From Saccharopolyspora gloriosae (GTDB lineage: Bacteria > Actinomycetota > Actinomycetes > Mycobacteriales > Pseudonocardiaceae): DNA of 64,000 bases. The notes beneath the pieces were generated by a model. That model did no database searches. It was not told the origin of the DNA and saw nothing but the letters and a program-made list of their open reading frames with translations. Location of the stretch: assembly GCF_022828475.1 (NCBI RefSeq), contig NZ_CP059557.1, forward strand, positions 806,001 through 870,000, given 5' to 3'. Positions 8,835-18,124 of the stretch are shown in pieces (within the stretch, counting starts at the first letter, position 1; every line of letters begins with the position of its first letter). The translations under genes were made by a program, and so were the position numbers.

Positions 8835-11800
8835 ATGAGCACAACGCTCTTCCGCAGGCCGGCCCGTCGCGCCGGACCTGCGATGCCAACTGACCAGGTG
8901 GAGCTGCAGGAACCGCCATCGCTGCCGCAGCCGCAGAGCAGCAGCCTGAGCATGGTGCTGATGTACCTGCCCATGGCGCTCATGGCCGGGGCCATGATGA
9001 TGATGATGATGCAATCGGGCGGCTCGGGCGGCCCGATGCGCTACATCGGTGGCGGGATGATGGGCGTGGCGATGATCACCATGGTGGTCAGCCAGCTGTT
9101 CCGGGCGCAGAACGACCGCAAGCACCAGCTCACCGGCGACCGCCGGGACTACATGCGCTACCTGGCGCAGACCCGGCGCCAGGTGCGCACGACCATCGGA
9201 TCCCAGTACCGGGCCTCCACGTGGGTGCACCCCGCGCCGGGTTCGCTGTGGTCGCTGGTGCTGAGCTATCGGATGTGGGAGCGCCGAGCCGCGCACGAGG
9301 ACTTCGGCGAAATCCGCATCGGGGTCGGCAAGCAGCAGGCCGTGGTGAAACTGGTCGCGCCACAGACGAAACCCGTTGAGGACCTCGAACCGCTGTCCTC
9401 GCACGCGCTGCGCCGCTTCCTGCGCGCGTACGCGACGCTGCCCGCGGCGCCGATCGCGGTCTACCTGCGGGGCTTCGCACGGGTCCAGCTGCGCGGCGAG
9501 CGGGCGGCCGAACTCGGCCTGGTGCGCGCGATGCTCTCGCAGCTCGCCTCGTTCCACTCGCCCAGCGACGTGGTCATCGCCGTGTGCACGGCCGACGAGC
9601 ACCGCAGCGACTGGGACTGGGTGAAGTGGCTGCCGCACGCGCAGGACGACGATCGCCGGGACGGCGCGGGGCCGCTGCGCATGATCTCCGACAACGTCAC
9701 CGAGCTGGAGTCGATGCTCGGCGGGGAGGTTTTCACCGAACGCCCCCGTTTCGAACCGTCGACTCCGATCACCGCCAGCGAATCGTTCGTCGTGATCGTG
9801 GTGGACGGGGTGACGATCCCCGCCGGGCACCGGTTCGCCGGTAGTGGCTACCGCAACGCGGTGGTGATCGACCTGAACGGCGCGCTGAAGTGGGTGGCCG
9901 ACCGCTCGGTGCTGCACCTGGAACTGGACTCCGAGGAGATCCGCACCGTCAGCTTCGACCGGGCCGGGCGGGAGAGCACCAAGCCGCTGTGCAAGCCGGA
10001 CGCGATGAGCTACGCGGCGGCCTCCGCGCTGGCCCGGTCGATCTCCCCGAACCGGGTCGGTACCTCCAACGACACCAGCGAACCGCTGGCGACCGACTAC
10101 GAACTGGCCACGCTGGTGGGCATTTCGGATGCCCGGACGTTCGACGTGGACCGGCTGCGGCGCGGCCGGTCGGCCTGGCAGCGACTGCGGGTGCCGATCG
10201 GCATCGCAGGCAACGGCACGCCGATCGAGCTGGACATCAAGGAATCCGCCGAAGACGGCATGGGGCCGCACGGCATGCTGGTCGGCGCGACCGGTTCCGG
10301 CAAGAGCGAACTGCTGCGCACGCTGGTGCTCGGGTTGGTCACGACGCACACGTCGGAAGACCTGAACCTGGTGCTGGTGGACTTCAAGGGTGGCGCGGCA
10401 TTCCTCGGGTTCGAGAAGCTGCCGCACACCTCGGCGGTCATCACCAACCTCGTCGACGAGCTCGAACTGGTCGACCGCATGAAGGACGCGTTGACCGGCG
10501 AGATGAACCGGCGTCAGGAACTGCTGCGCGCCGCGGGCAACTACAGCTCGCGACGGGACTACGAGAAGGCACGCCGCTCCGGTGTCCCGCTGGACCCGCT
10601 GCCCGCGCTGTTCGTGGTCGTCGACGAGTTCAGCGAAATGCTGGTCAGCAAGCCCGAATTCATCGACGTGTTCGCGATGATCGGCCGCCTCGGCCGAAGC
10701 CTCGGCGTCCACTTGCTGCTGGCTTCGCAGCGGCTGGACGAGGGGCGCATCAGCAAGGTCGAAACGCACCTGTCCTACCGGATCGGGCTGCGCACGTTCT
10801 CCGCCATGGACTCCCGCGCGGTCATCGGTGTGCCGGATGCCTACGAGTTGCCCTCCACGCCAGGCAACGGCTACCTGAAGTCGGACACCCAGACCATCAC
10901 CCGGTTCAAGGGCGCCTACGTCTCGGGTCCGTACCGGTCGCCGCGCAGGCAGCGCAGCCGGGAGGTGATCGAGGAACAGCTCGTTTCCTTCGGCGCCGAC
11001 TACATCGAGCCCAGGGTGCGCCGCACCGAGGCACCCGTTGAGGAGAACGAGGAGAACGAGTCCCAGCTGTCCGTTGTGGACGTTCTGATCGACCGGCTGC
11101 AAGGGGTCGGCCCTGCCGCGCACCAGGTGTGGCTGCCGCCGCTGCGCGAAGCGCCGACCTTGGACGAGCTGCTGCCGCCGCTGCTGGACGAGCCGAACAC
11201 GGGAATCCGCGTCGCCGAGCGCAAATCCCTGGAAGGGCTGCGCGTGGCGATCGGTCTGATCGACCTGCCCGCCCAGCAGCGCCGCGAACTGCTCCGGGTC
11301 GACCTCAGCGGTTCCGCGGGCAACATCGGCATCGCCGGTGGCCCGCAGAGCGGCAAGAGCACGCTGATCCGCACCATCATCACCGCGCTCGCGTTGAGCC
11401 ACAGCGCGCGCGAGGTGCAGTTCTACTGCCTGGACTTCGGCGGCGGCACGCTGGCCGGGCTGCTCGGCCTGCCGCACGTCGGCAGCGTCGCCGGTCGGCT
11501 GGACCGCGACCGGGTCAGCCGCACCGTGCGGGAAGTGCTGAACCTGCTGACCCGGCGCGAACTGTTCTTCCAGAACAACGGTTTGGACTCGATGGCCGCC
11601 TACCGCAAGGAACGGCGCAACGGCAAGTTCACCGAAGACCCTTACGGCGACGTGTTCCTCGTCGTCGACGGGTGGTCGACCTTGCGCCAGGAATTCGAGG
11701 ACATCGAAGAGCTCTTCAAGGACATCGCCACCCGCGGGCTCACCTACGGCGTGCACCTGATCATCGCTTCGCCGCGCTGGTCCGAGATCCGGACCTGGAT

Positions 11801-12824
11801 GCGGGGCGTGCTCGGCACCAGGCTGGAGCTGCGGCTCGGTGATCCGATCGACTCCGAAGTGAACTCCCGCCTGGCCGCGAAGGTGCCGAACCTCCCCGGT
11901 CGCGGGCTCACCACCGAGAAGGAGAACTTCTCGGCTGCGTTGCCGCGCATCGACGGCAACCCGGACACCGACGACCTGGCCGAAGCGGTGCAGGACGTCG
12001 TTGACGCGATGACCGTTCCCGGTGCCCCGAAGGCACCGCCGGTCCGGTTGCTGCCCACCGAGGTCGCCGCGGCCGACCTGCCTGCGCCGAAGACCGGACC
12101 GCTCGGGGTCGCGCAGATCCCGCTCGGCCTGGACGATGTGGAGCTCGCCCCGCTGTGGCACGACTTCGACGTCGCACCGCACTTGATCATTTTCGGGGAC
12201 ACCGAGACGGGCAAGACCAACATGCTGCGCCACATCGCGCGGAGCGTCGTCCAGCACTACACCCCGGACAAGGCGCGCATCATGTTCGCCGACCTGCGTC
12301 GCGAGCTGTACAACTCGGTTCCGAAGGAATACCACCTCGGCTACTCGGTTGCCGGTGACAACTTCGGGCAGACCGTGAACGAAGCCGCCCAGCTGCTCAC
12401 CAAGCGGCTGCCCGGGCCGGAGATCACACCGGAACGGCTGCCGAAGCGGGACTGGTGGCAAGGCGGTGAGTTGTACATCATCGTCGACGACCACGAGCTG
12501 ATGGCCGGATCGGGCAGCAACCCGATGCAAGCGCTGAACTCGTTGCTGCCGCAGGCCGCCGACATCGGGCTGCACCTCATCATCGCCCGCAGCACCTCCG
12601 GCGCGAGCAGGGCGATGATGGACCAGACGATCCGGCGAATGTGGGACCTCGGAACACCGGTGGCCTTGTTGTCCTGCCCGAAGGACGAAGGCAGGTTCCT
12701 CGGCGACGTCCGGCCGAAGACCTTGCCGCCGGGCCGCGCCCAGTTCATCAACCGTCGCCGCCAGGTCCGCCTGCTGCAGACCGCGATGCTGGAGGAAGCA
12801 GGAACGCCGGCGCCCACCGGGTGA
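8835..12824 (+). CDS. eccC: EccC, FtsK/SpoIIIE-type ATPase of type VII secretion
   Basis: The motor ATPase of the ESX system as a single chain of 1329 aa, that is EccCa and EccCb fused. The ATG at 8835 is chosen because AGAGGGAG precedes it; an in-frame ATG at 8790 lacks one. Two membrane helices lie around residues 38-85, including a run of methionines. Three ATPase modules follow: Walker A G-A-T-G-S-G-K-S near residue 485 with Walker B L-F-V-V-V-D-E-F; G-G-P-Q-S-G-K-S near 835 with V-F-L-V-V-D-G-W; and G-D-T-E-T-G-K-T near 1121 with L-Y-I-I-V-D-D-H. The first module has the fullest set of motifs. It recognises substrate pairs and powers export together with EccB and EccD, encoded divergently. 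Confidence 0.96.
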   Translation: MSTTLFRRPARRAGPAMPTDQVELQEPPSLPQPQSSSLSMVLMYLPMALMAGAMMMMMMQSGGSGGPMRYIGGGMMGVAMITMVVSQLFRAQNDRKHQLTGDRRDYMRYLAQTRRQVRTTIGSQYRASTWVHPAPGSLWSLVLSYRMWERRAAHEDFGEIRIGVGKQQAVVKLVAPQTKPVEDLEPLSSHALRRFLRAYATLPAAPIAVYLRGFARVQLRGERAAELGLVRAMLSQLASFHSPSDVVIAVCTADEHRSDWDWVKWLPHAQDDDRRDGAGPLRMISDNVTELESMLGGEVFTERPRFEPSTPITASESFVVIVVDGVTIPAGHRFAGSGYRNAVVIDLNGALKWVADRSVLHLELDSEEIRTVSFDRAGRESTKPLCKPDAMSYAAASALARSISPNRVGTSNDTSEPLATDYELATLVGISDARTFDVDRLRRGRSAWQRLRVPIGIAGNGTPIELDIKESAEDGMGPHGMLVGATGSGKSELLRTLVLGLVTTHTSEDLNLVLVDFKGGAAFLGFEKLPHTSAVITNLVDELELVDRMKDALTGEMNRRQELLRAAGNYSSRRDYEKARRSGVPLDPLPALFVVVDEFSEMLVSKPEFIDVFAMIGRLGRSLGVHLLLASQRLDEGRISKVETHLSYRIGLRTFSAMDSRAVIGVPDAYELPSTPGNGYLKSDTQTITRFKGAYVSGPYRSPRRQRSREVIEEQLVSFGADYIEPRVRRTEAPVEENEENESQLSVVDVLIDRLQGVGPAAHQVWLPPLREAPTLDELLPPLLDEPNTGIRVAERKSLEGLRVAIGLIDLPAQQRRELLRVDLSGSAGNIGIAGGPQSGKSTLIRTIITALALSHSAREVQFYCLDFGGGTLAGLLGLPHVGSVAGRLDRDRVSRTVREVLNLLTRRELFFQNNGLDSMAAYRKERRNGKFTEDPYGDVFLVVDGWSTLRQEFEDIEELFKDIATRGLTYGVHLIIASPRWSEIRTWMRGVLGTRLELRLGDPIDSEVNSRLAAKVPNLPGRGLTTEKENFSAALPRIDGNPDTDDLAEAVQDVVDAMTVPGAPKAPPVRLLPTEVAAADLPAPKTGPLGVAQIPLGLDDVELAPLWHDFDVAPHLIIFGDTETGKTNMLRHIARSVVQHYTPDKARIMFADLRRELYNSVPKEYHLGYSVAGDNFGQTVNEAAQLLTKRLPGPEITPERLPKRDWWQGGELYIIVDDHELMAGSGSNPMQALNSLLPQAADIGLHLIIARSTSGASRAMMDQTIRRMWDLGTPVALLSCPKDEGRFLGDVRPKTLPPGRAQFINRRRQVRLLQTAMLEEAGTPAPTG

Positions 12825-13065
12825 AACCACCGAGCCCCGGCCGGTCGTCCGACAGAGGTGGCGGTGACGCGTGGTCGCCGGGCACCAGGCCGACCGGGGC
12901 GACGGGCCGGGCGCGGGCAGCCGGCCGGTGCCCCGGCTTCGCCTGGGTGCGCCGTGGCGGCGCCGGGCGGTGTCCGCGGAGAACTTCGGGCCACGATCCG
13001 GAACTATCGGGACGGCCTCGGCCGGACCGGGCTGTTCCGGCGGGGGATTGTGCAACCGTGGCGGT

Positions 13066-14034
13066 ATGAGCACGGATCTACCCGCCCGGATGTTGAGGCT
13101 GCTGTCATTGCTGCAGAGCAAGCGTGCATGGCAGGGGACGGAATTGGCCGGCCTGCTCGGCGTCACCGGCCGCACCGTGCGCCGGGACGTCGGGCGGCTC
13201 CGCGAACTCGGCTACCCCGTCGAGGGCACCACGGGAGTCGCCGGCGGCTACCGGCTCGCATCCGGAACCGCACTGCCCCCGTTGCTGTTCGACGACGAGG
13301 AAGCAGTGGCCGTCGCCGCCGCGCTCACCGCTGCGGGCGGCACCGTCACCGGGATCGAGCAGAGTTCCGCGCGGGCGCTGGCGAAACTCGAACAGGTCCT
13401 GCCGACGCGGCTGCACCACCGGGTCAGCGCGGTCGGTGCCACGAGCGCCACCGCGCTGCGCGGCGGGAGACCGCAGGTGGATCCGATGGTGCTGGCGGTG
13501 CTCGCCGCCGCCTGCCGCGACCGCGAGATCGTCACCATTTCCTACCGCGCGTACGACGCGGAGACCACCGAGCACAGCGTGGAACCGCACCACCTGCTCA
13601 CCGGTCACCACCGCTGGTACCTCATCGGCTACGACCTGAACGGGGCGGACTGGCGCCTGTTCCGGCTGGACGGGCTCACCGAGCCCGCCTCCACCGGCCG
13701 CGGTTTCCCACCCCGCGAGCTTCCCGCGCCGAACCCCGCCGCCTACGTCACCGAGTCGCTCACCGCCGCGCCTCACCGCTACACCGTTGATGCCACCGTG
13801 GGGGCCTCGGCGGAGAGCGTGCACGCGGTGCTGTGCGGCCCGCTCGGCGGGATCCAGGCGTTGGACGACGACAGCTGTGCGGTGCGGCTCACCGCGGACT
13901 CGCTGGAGGACATCACGTTCGACGTGCTCGCGATGACCGCCGCGGCCGTGCCGTTCACCGTGGAAGCCCCTGATGAAGTGCGCAAGCACCTCATCGACGT
14001 CGCCGAGAACCTCGCTCGGGCCGTGGCGGGCTGA
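13066..14034 (+). CDS. HTH/WYL-domain transcriptional regulator (YafY type)
   Basis: A 322-aa DNA-binding regulator. Residues 1-60 form a DeoR-like winged helix (L-L-S-L-L-Q, L-L-G-V-T-G-R-T-V-R-R-D-V), followed by G-V-A-G-G-Y-R-L typical of the YafY wing. Residues 140-220 form the WYL domain, here with H-R-W-Y-L-I-G-Y-D (W-Y-L intact), and the C-terminal WCX extension follows. The ATG at 13066 begins the recognisable domain; in-frame upstream codons look non-coding. The WYL domain usually senses a ligand, and these proteins often control DNA-damage or defence genes. The target is unknown. The gene converges with the ART-like gene with an 8-bp gap, so it does not share its promoter. Confidence 0.9.
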   Translation: MSTDLPARMLRLLSLLQSKRAWQGTELAGLLGVTGRTVRRDVGRLRELGYPVEGTTGVAGGYRLASGTALPPLLFDDEEAVAVAAALTAAGGTVTGIEQSSARALAKLEQVLPTRLHHRVSAVGATSATALRGGRPQVDPMVLAVLAAACRDREIVTISYRAYDAETTEHSVEPHHLLTGHHRWYLIGYDLNGADWRLFRLDGLTEPASTGRGFPPRELPAPNPAAYVTESLTAAPHRYTVDATVGASAESVHAVLCGPLGGIQALDDDSCAVRLTADSLEDITFDVLAMTAAAVPFTVEAPDEVRKHLIDVAENLARAVAG

Positions 14035-14042
14035 ACGGCCGC

Positions 14043-17000
14043 TCAGCCGTTCGGCACGAGTCCGACGGGCGCGGTGAGGCGGTTGAACGCGTCGCCGTCG
14101 AGTTCCAGCGACTCGGCACGCCGTCGCCGATCCAGCGCGCGGCGCAGGCGGGGCAGCAACGCCCGGTCGGTCTCGGTGAGCTCGCCGCATCCGGGTTCCT
14201 CGTCGGCGCGGAGTTCCCGGAGCAGCAGCGCCGACGGTTCCGCCGGAACGGCCCGGTCCACCGCCAGGACCCGGAACCGGCTGCCCGCGGGGAACACGAC
14301 CTCATCGACCAGTCCGTTCCGGTGGAACGCCGAGGCCCGCCGCGAGGACTGCGACCAGGCGATCACTTCGGTGCGCTGCTTCGAGTTCTGTGGCGCGGCG
14401 ATCCGCGGTTCGGAGCTGGCGCTGAGGAACGCCGGTTCGGTGAGCAGCATGCCCACCTCGTAGGCGTCGAGCGCCGCCGCGTCGAGCAGCCGGAACACCG
14501 GACCCCGGTGCACCGGCAGCCGCCGCAGCCCGGACAGCAGGCAAGCCTGGTAGTCGCCGAGCTCGGTCCGGTCGCCGCGCTGGAGCGCCTCGTTCACCGC
14601 GGTCGCCCCGAAATCGTCGTCGCCGAGGTACACGTGCACGGCGACGAAGTCGCTCTTGGCCTCCTTCAGCTGTTCCTCGCGCAGCGCGGGGAACGTGGCG
14701 AGGGCCGTGTTCACGGAGGGCAGCGCGGCTTCGTACGCGTCGCCGAGGAGGTGGGCGAACGCGGTCCGCTGCGCCTCGGTGCTCTGGTGGTCCGGCCCGA
14801 ACTCGGGCCGTGCTTCGGCGCGGATCCACGCCGGCCCGGCGCTCTCGGCGGGCTGCTCGCCGTCGGCCTGGCTCGGCGCTTCCTCGTCGGCGTGGGCGGT
14901 CGCGTTCGCCGTGGCGTTCAGGTCAGGAGGAACGGGTGCCGTTTCCGGTTTCGGGGCGGCGGGCGGCGCCGCCTGCTCAACGGGGTCCGGTGGCGCGGGG
15001 CGGTTCGGCGCGGGTTGCGACTCGCCGACCGGTCCGGACGAGGTGACGGGCATCGCCGAGGACGTCCTCGGCGGAGCCGGTGGCACGGGCGGGGCCTTGG
15101 GCGGTGTCGGCGGTCGCGCGGGGACGGCCGTGGTCGGCTCGGCGGCCGGAGTCGAGGGCGCGACCGTGCTCGCGGCGGCACCGAGGTGCGGAAGCCGGAC
15201 CGTGCCGGGATCAGCGGAATCCGTCGACCGACCGGACGTGTCCCGCGCGACCGGCTCGGCGGCCTCGGCGCTCGCAGCGGCGGCAGGTTCCGCGGCGGTC
15301 GCGGAGTGCGGGCCGCCATCTCCCTGTTCTCGCGCGACCGGAGCGGAACCGTCGTCGCCGGCGGGCGAGGTGGCCACCGTCGCGGCGGAGGCGGCCTCCG
15401 ATTCGGGAGTTTTCCGTTCCACCGCAACGGGTTCGGGCGCAACTTCGGTCTCGCCGACCGGCGCCGCAGCCGTCTTCGGGGAGTCGGAGTTCAGCGCCGC
15501 TTCCCGTTCGGCGGGCTTCGCCGCCGGCTCGGGAGCGGCGCCGGCGGACGTAGCGTGCTGGGCTCGTTCCTGCGCGGCTGCCAGCCGAGCCGCGGCAGCC
15601 GCGCGGCGCTTCGCGGATTCGCGGGACAACGGCGAGGCGCCCGGTTCCCGCTTCGGCAGGGCCTCGCGGGGGCGGGCGGCCTGCGCCTGGTTCGTCGCGG
15701 AACCCGGCGTGGTGGCGGACGTCGGCACGCCGTTCGTGATGGCACCGTTGTCCGCCGTCGCCGGAGCAGCGGCACCGGTCGTCTCGGCGGCCTGCGCGCT
15801 CGCCGTGGCGGTGGCGCCGGTGACCGCGGCCCGGTTCGCGGACTTCTCGACCGAGGCGCCGGGCGCCGCCGCGTCGCCACCGGCCACCACTACCGCGTCC
15901 GCCGCGCCGCGACCCGTCGTGCCGCTCGCGGCCGAAGCACCGCCGCTCACCGGCGAAGCGCCCACCGGCGTGCGCTGCGCCTTGGCGAACGTCGCCGAGG
16001 ACGTCGCCGGAACCTGGGTCGGCACCGCGGTGTCCGCAGCGGCGACGGAGGCCACCGCCGTCTGGATCAACGACCGGGACAACCGCACGGTCGCGGAGGA
16101 GACCGGATCGGAGGCCGACACGGTGTTCGGCGCGGGCGGCACCGCGGGCGCGGATCCGTTCACGGCCTGCCCCGCTCCGGCAGCGGAGGTTTCCGCTCCG
16201 GAACCGGTCGCGCCCTGCTCCGCCCCGGTACCTTCCGGAGCCGTCGGCTCCCCTGAGATCTCAGCGGACTCGGCCACCCCGCCGGCGACCGGCGCCGAAG
16301 CGGATCCGGCCGCACCGGACTTCGCATCGGCACCCGAAGCCCGCCGAATGGCACCGCCGCTCGTCCCGGCGGCCTCCGCCGCGGCGGCTTCGGCCTCGGC
16401 TTCCGACCCGTACCCCCGCGCACGCGCGTGTTGCGGCGATACCAGCGGCGCCGTCAGCACCGACGGGAACGACACCCGCGGCGCCCACTCGCCGGCGGCG
16501 GACAGGATCTCCGAGCGCATCCGCTCGTCGGCCACCCCGAGCACCAGCACGCGCAGCCGGGCCAGCTGCTCCGGCGCCAGCCCGGCCAGCAACCGGTACA
16601 GCGCGACCTGGGTTCCTTCCGGCACCGGCGCGCACGGCCAGCCCAGCGACACCGTGAACCGGTGAGATTCGAACGCCAGCCGATCCGCCGCGCCGGGCTT
16701 GCCGAGATCGGCGGCGGGCAGCAACGTGAGCCCGGACGGCACCACTTTCGCCACGATCTCCTGCGGAACCGGCCGCGGCGACGGAGCTCCGCTCCACCGG
16801 TACACCAGCGGCCCCGGTGTCCAACCGCGCGGCGGTGGCCCCGCCAGCACCGGCGCCGTCGTGCCGGTGGGGGAGTAGCGCAGCATCGCAGGGAACGGCT
16901 GCCACACCGGATTGCCCGCCTCGTCGGCGATGTAGACGAACTCGGTGCGGGTGTCGTGGCGGACCAGACCGGTCGCGCTCACGACGTCGTGCTCGACGAG

Positions 17001-17774
17001 TTCGGCAAGCTTGCGCAGCCACTGGCTGGAGGCGGTGCGCGGATCGGCCGGCACCAGCTGGATGCGATCCAGCAGCGGCTTCGGGAACCGCCGCAGCAAC
17101 GCGGCCACCTGGTGCGGAGCGATCAGCGGACCGCCCGGCGTGCCCAGCACCAACCTGGGATGCCACGCCGAGACCGCCACCGAATGGCTGAGCACGTCAT
17201 CGGCGCTCACCGCCAAGCCGGCGGGCACCGGCCGGGTCTGCAGGCCGCCGTCGGCCACTTCGCCGCGCGGTAATTGCGTTTCCCACTCCGGCTGCGGATA
17301 GCGGGCGCTGTGGAACTCGCCGGGGCCGCCCTCGACGAAGCACATCCACCGGTGGTGATCCACGCCCGCGAAGATCGATCCGCCCGCGACGAAGGTCAAC
17401 GGCCCATCGGGTGCGTACACCTCAGCGGTGAACTCGCGGGCGAGCTTCTGCGCCGTGGTCTTGCCCCGCCCGTCAGTGCGGCCCAGCCCGGACACGGCCA
17501 GCCAGAGGCGGGGTTTGGCGGAGGCGTCGACCCGCTGTTTCGCCGCCGCCGTCAACGCCATCCGGCAGGCCTGGCGCAGCGCGCTGCGGAAGGAGTTCGT
17601 GCGCACCGCGATCGAGGACGCCAGCACCAGTCCGTCCCCTGGCGCGACCGGAATCCCCTGGAACACCCGGCGTTCGGGTTCGTCGCCGTCTCCGTGCAGG
17701 ATCAGCACCGTCGAGCCGTGCGCCTCGACGGACAGGTCGCGCACTCGCACGGGTCCGGGAACCTGTTCAGGCAT
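14043..17774 (-). CDS. Large protein with C-terminal ADP-ribosyltransferase-like domain (1243 aa)
   Basis: The start is ATG 17774, with GAGAGC 5 nt upstream; a TTG directly before is in frame. Residues 1 to about 430 form a globular domain I do not recognise (R-L-W-L-A-V-S-G-L-G-R-T-D-G-R-G near residue 95). About residues 450-990 are extremely Ala/Pro/Thr-rich and probably disordered. The C-terminal 230 residues resemble the R-S-E class of ADP-ribosyltransferases: V-H-R-G-P-V-F-R near 1090 (R motif), P-A-F-L-S-A-S-S near 1118 (S-T-S strand, here S-A-S) and D-E-V-V-F-P-A-G-S-R-F-R-V-L near 1159 (strand that normally carries E-x-E). The first glutamate of E-x-E is a valine, so activity is doubtful. 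No signal peptide or membrane helix is visible. It lies just beyond eccC but converges with the WYL gene. Effector, pseudoenzyme or scaffold are all open. Confidence 0.72.
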   Translation of the reverse strand: MPEQVPGPVRVRDLSVEAHGSTVLILHGDGDEPERRVFQGIPVAPGDGLVLASSIAVRTNSFRSALRQACRMALTAAAKQRVDASAKPRLWLAVSGLGRTDGRGKTTAQKLAREFTAEVYAPDGPLTFVAGGSIFAGVDHHRWMCFVEGGPGEFHSARYPQPEWETQLPRGEVADGGLQTRPVPAGLAVSADDVLSHSVAVSAWHPRLVLGTPGGPLIAPHQVAALLRRFPKPLLDRIQLVPADPRTASSQWLRKLAELVEHDVVSATGLVRHDTRTEFVYIADEAGNPVWQPFPAMLRYSPTGTTAPVLAGPPPRGWTPGPLVYRWSGAPSPRPVPQEIVAKVVPSGLTLLPAADLGKPGAADRLAFESHRFTVSLGWPCAPVPEGTQVALYRLLAGLAPEQLARLRVLVLGVADERMRSEILSAAGEWAPRVSFPSVLTAPLVSPQHARARGYGSEAEAEAAAAEAAGTSGGAIRRASGADAKSGAAGSASAPVAGGVAESAEISGEPTAPEGTGAEQGATGSGAETSAAGAGQAVNGSAPAVPPAPNTVSASDPVSSATVRLSRSLIQTAVASVAAADTAVPTQVPATSSATFAKAQRTPVGASPVSGGASAASGTTGRGAADAVVVAGGDAAAPGASVEKSANRAAVTGATATASAQAAETTGAAAPATADNGAITNGVPTSATTPGSATNQAQAARPREALPKREPGASPLSRESAKRRAAAAARLAAAQERAQHATSAGAAPEPAAKPAEREAALNSDSPKTAAAPVGETEVAPEPVAVERKTPESEAASAATVATSPAGDDGSAPVAREQGDGGPHSATAAEPAAAASAEAAEPVARDTSGRSTDSADPGTVRLPHLGAAASTVAPSTPAAEPTTAVPARPPTPPKAPPVPPAPPRTSSAMPVTSSGPVGESQPAPNRPAPPDPVEQAAPPAAPKPETAPVPPDLNATANATAHADEEAPSQADGEQPAESAGPAWIRAEARPEFGPDHQSTEAQRTAFAHLLGDAYEAALPSVNTALATFPALREEQLKEAKSDFVAVHVYLGDDDFGATAVNEALQRGDRTELGDYQACLLSGLRRLPVHRGPVFRLLDAAALDAYEVGMLLTEPAFLSASSEPRIAAPQNSKQRTEVIAWSQSSRRASAFHRNGLVDEVVFPAGSRFRVLAVDRAVPAEPSALLLRELRADEEPGCGELTETDRALLPRLRRALDRRRRAESLELDGDAFNRLTAPVGLVPNG

Positions 17775-18124
17775 CAACAGCTCTCGTTCTGCGCCGGGCG
17801 GTCACACCGTCGTCGTCACCGGAATTCAGCGAGCGGGCCGCCGGACTCGCGGAAGGAGGCGGTACCTCGGCGCGGCGGTCGGTGGGGGATTCCCACGCGG
17901 GTGCCTTCCTGGCGTGCCGCGCGCACCCATGATCGCATTTTTGCCGAACGGTGTCGTCGGTCATACCCCGAGCTGGGAACGAGGCGGTGAGTGCGAATTG
18001 CTCCGGGCCAGCTCACCGCGCTTCCGCCGGTGAGGGGCCGTCGTACCGGCCGTACGCGGCGCCGGAGCTCGTCGTCGCGGGATCGGCGCCGATCCCTTGC
18101 CCGAATCAGTTCGACGAGCCGCGC
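17775..18124. other. Non-coding interval, no gene seen
   Basis: About 350 bp between the 5' end of the ART-like gene and the 3' end of the ABC ATPase. It should contain the promoter of the ART-like gene. It is less GC-rich around 17930-17960. I see no conserved frame, terminator or RNA. Confidence 0.4.

Noticed and set aside
8784-13175. 1463-codon minus-strand frame opposite eccC
   Set aside because: Codon-bias artefact of a GC-rich gene; the translation is Arg/Gln/Val-rich without any family segment, while the plus strand has three Walker motifs.
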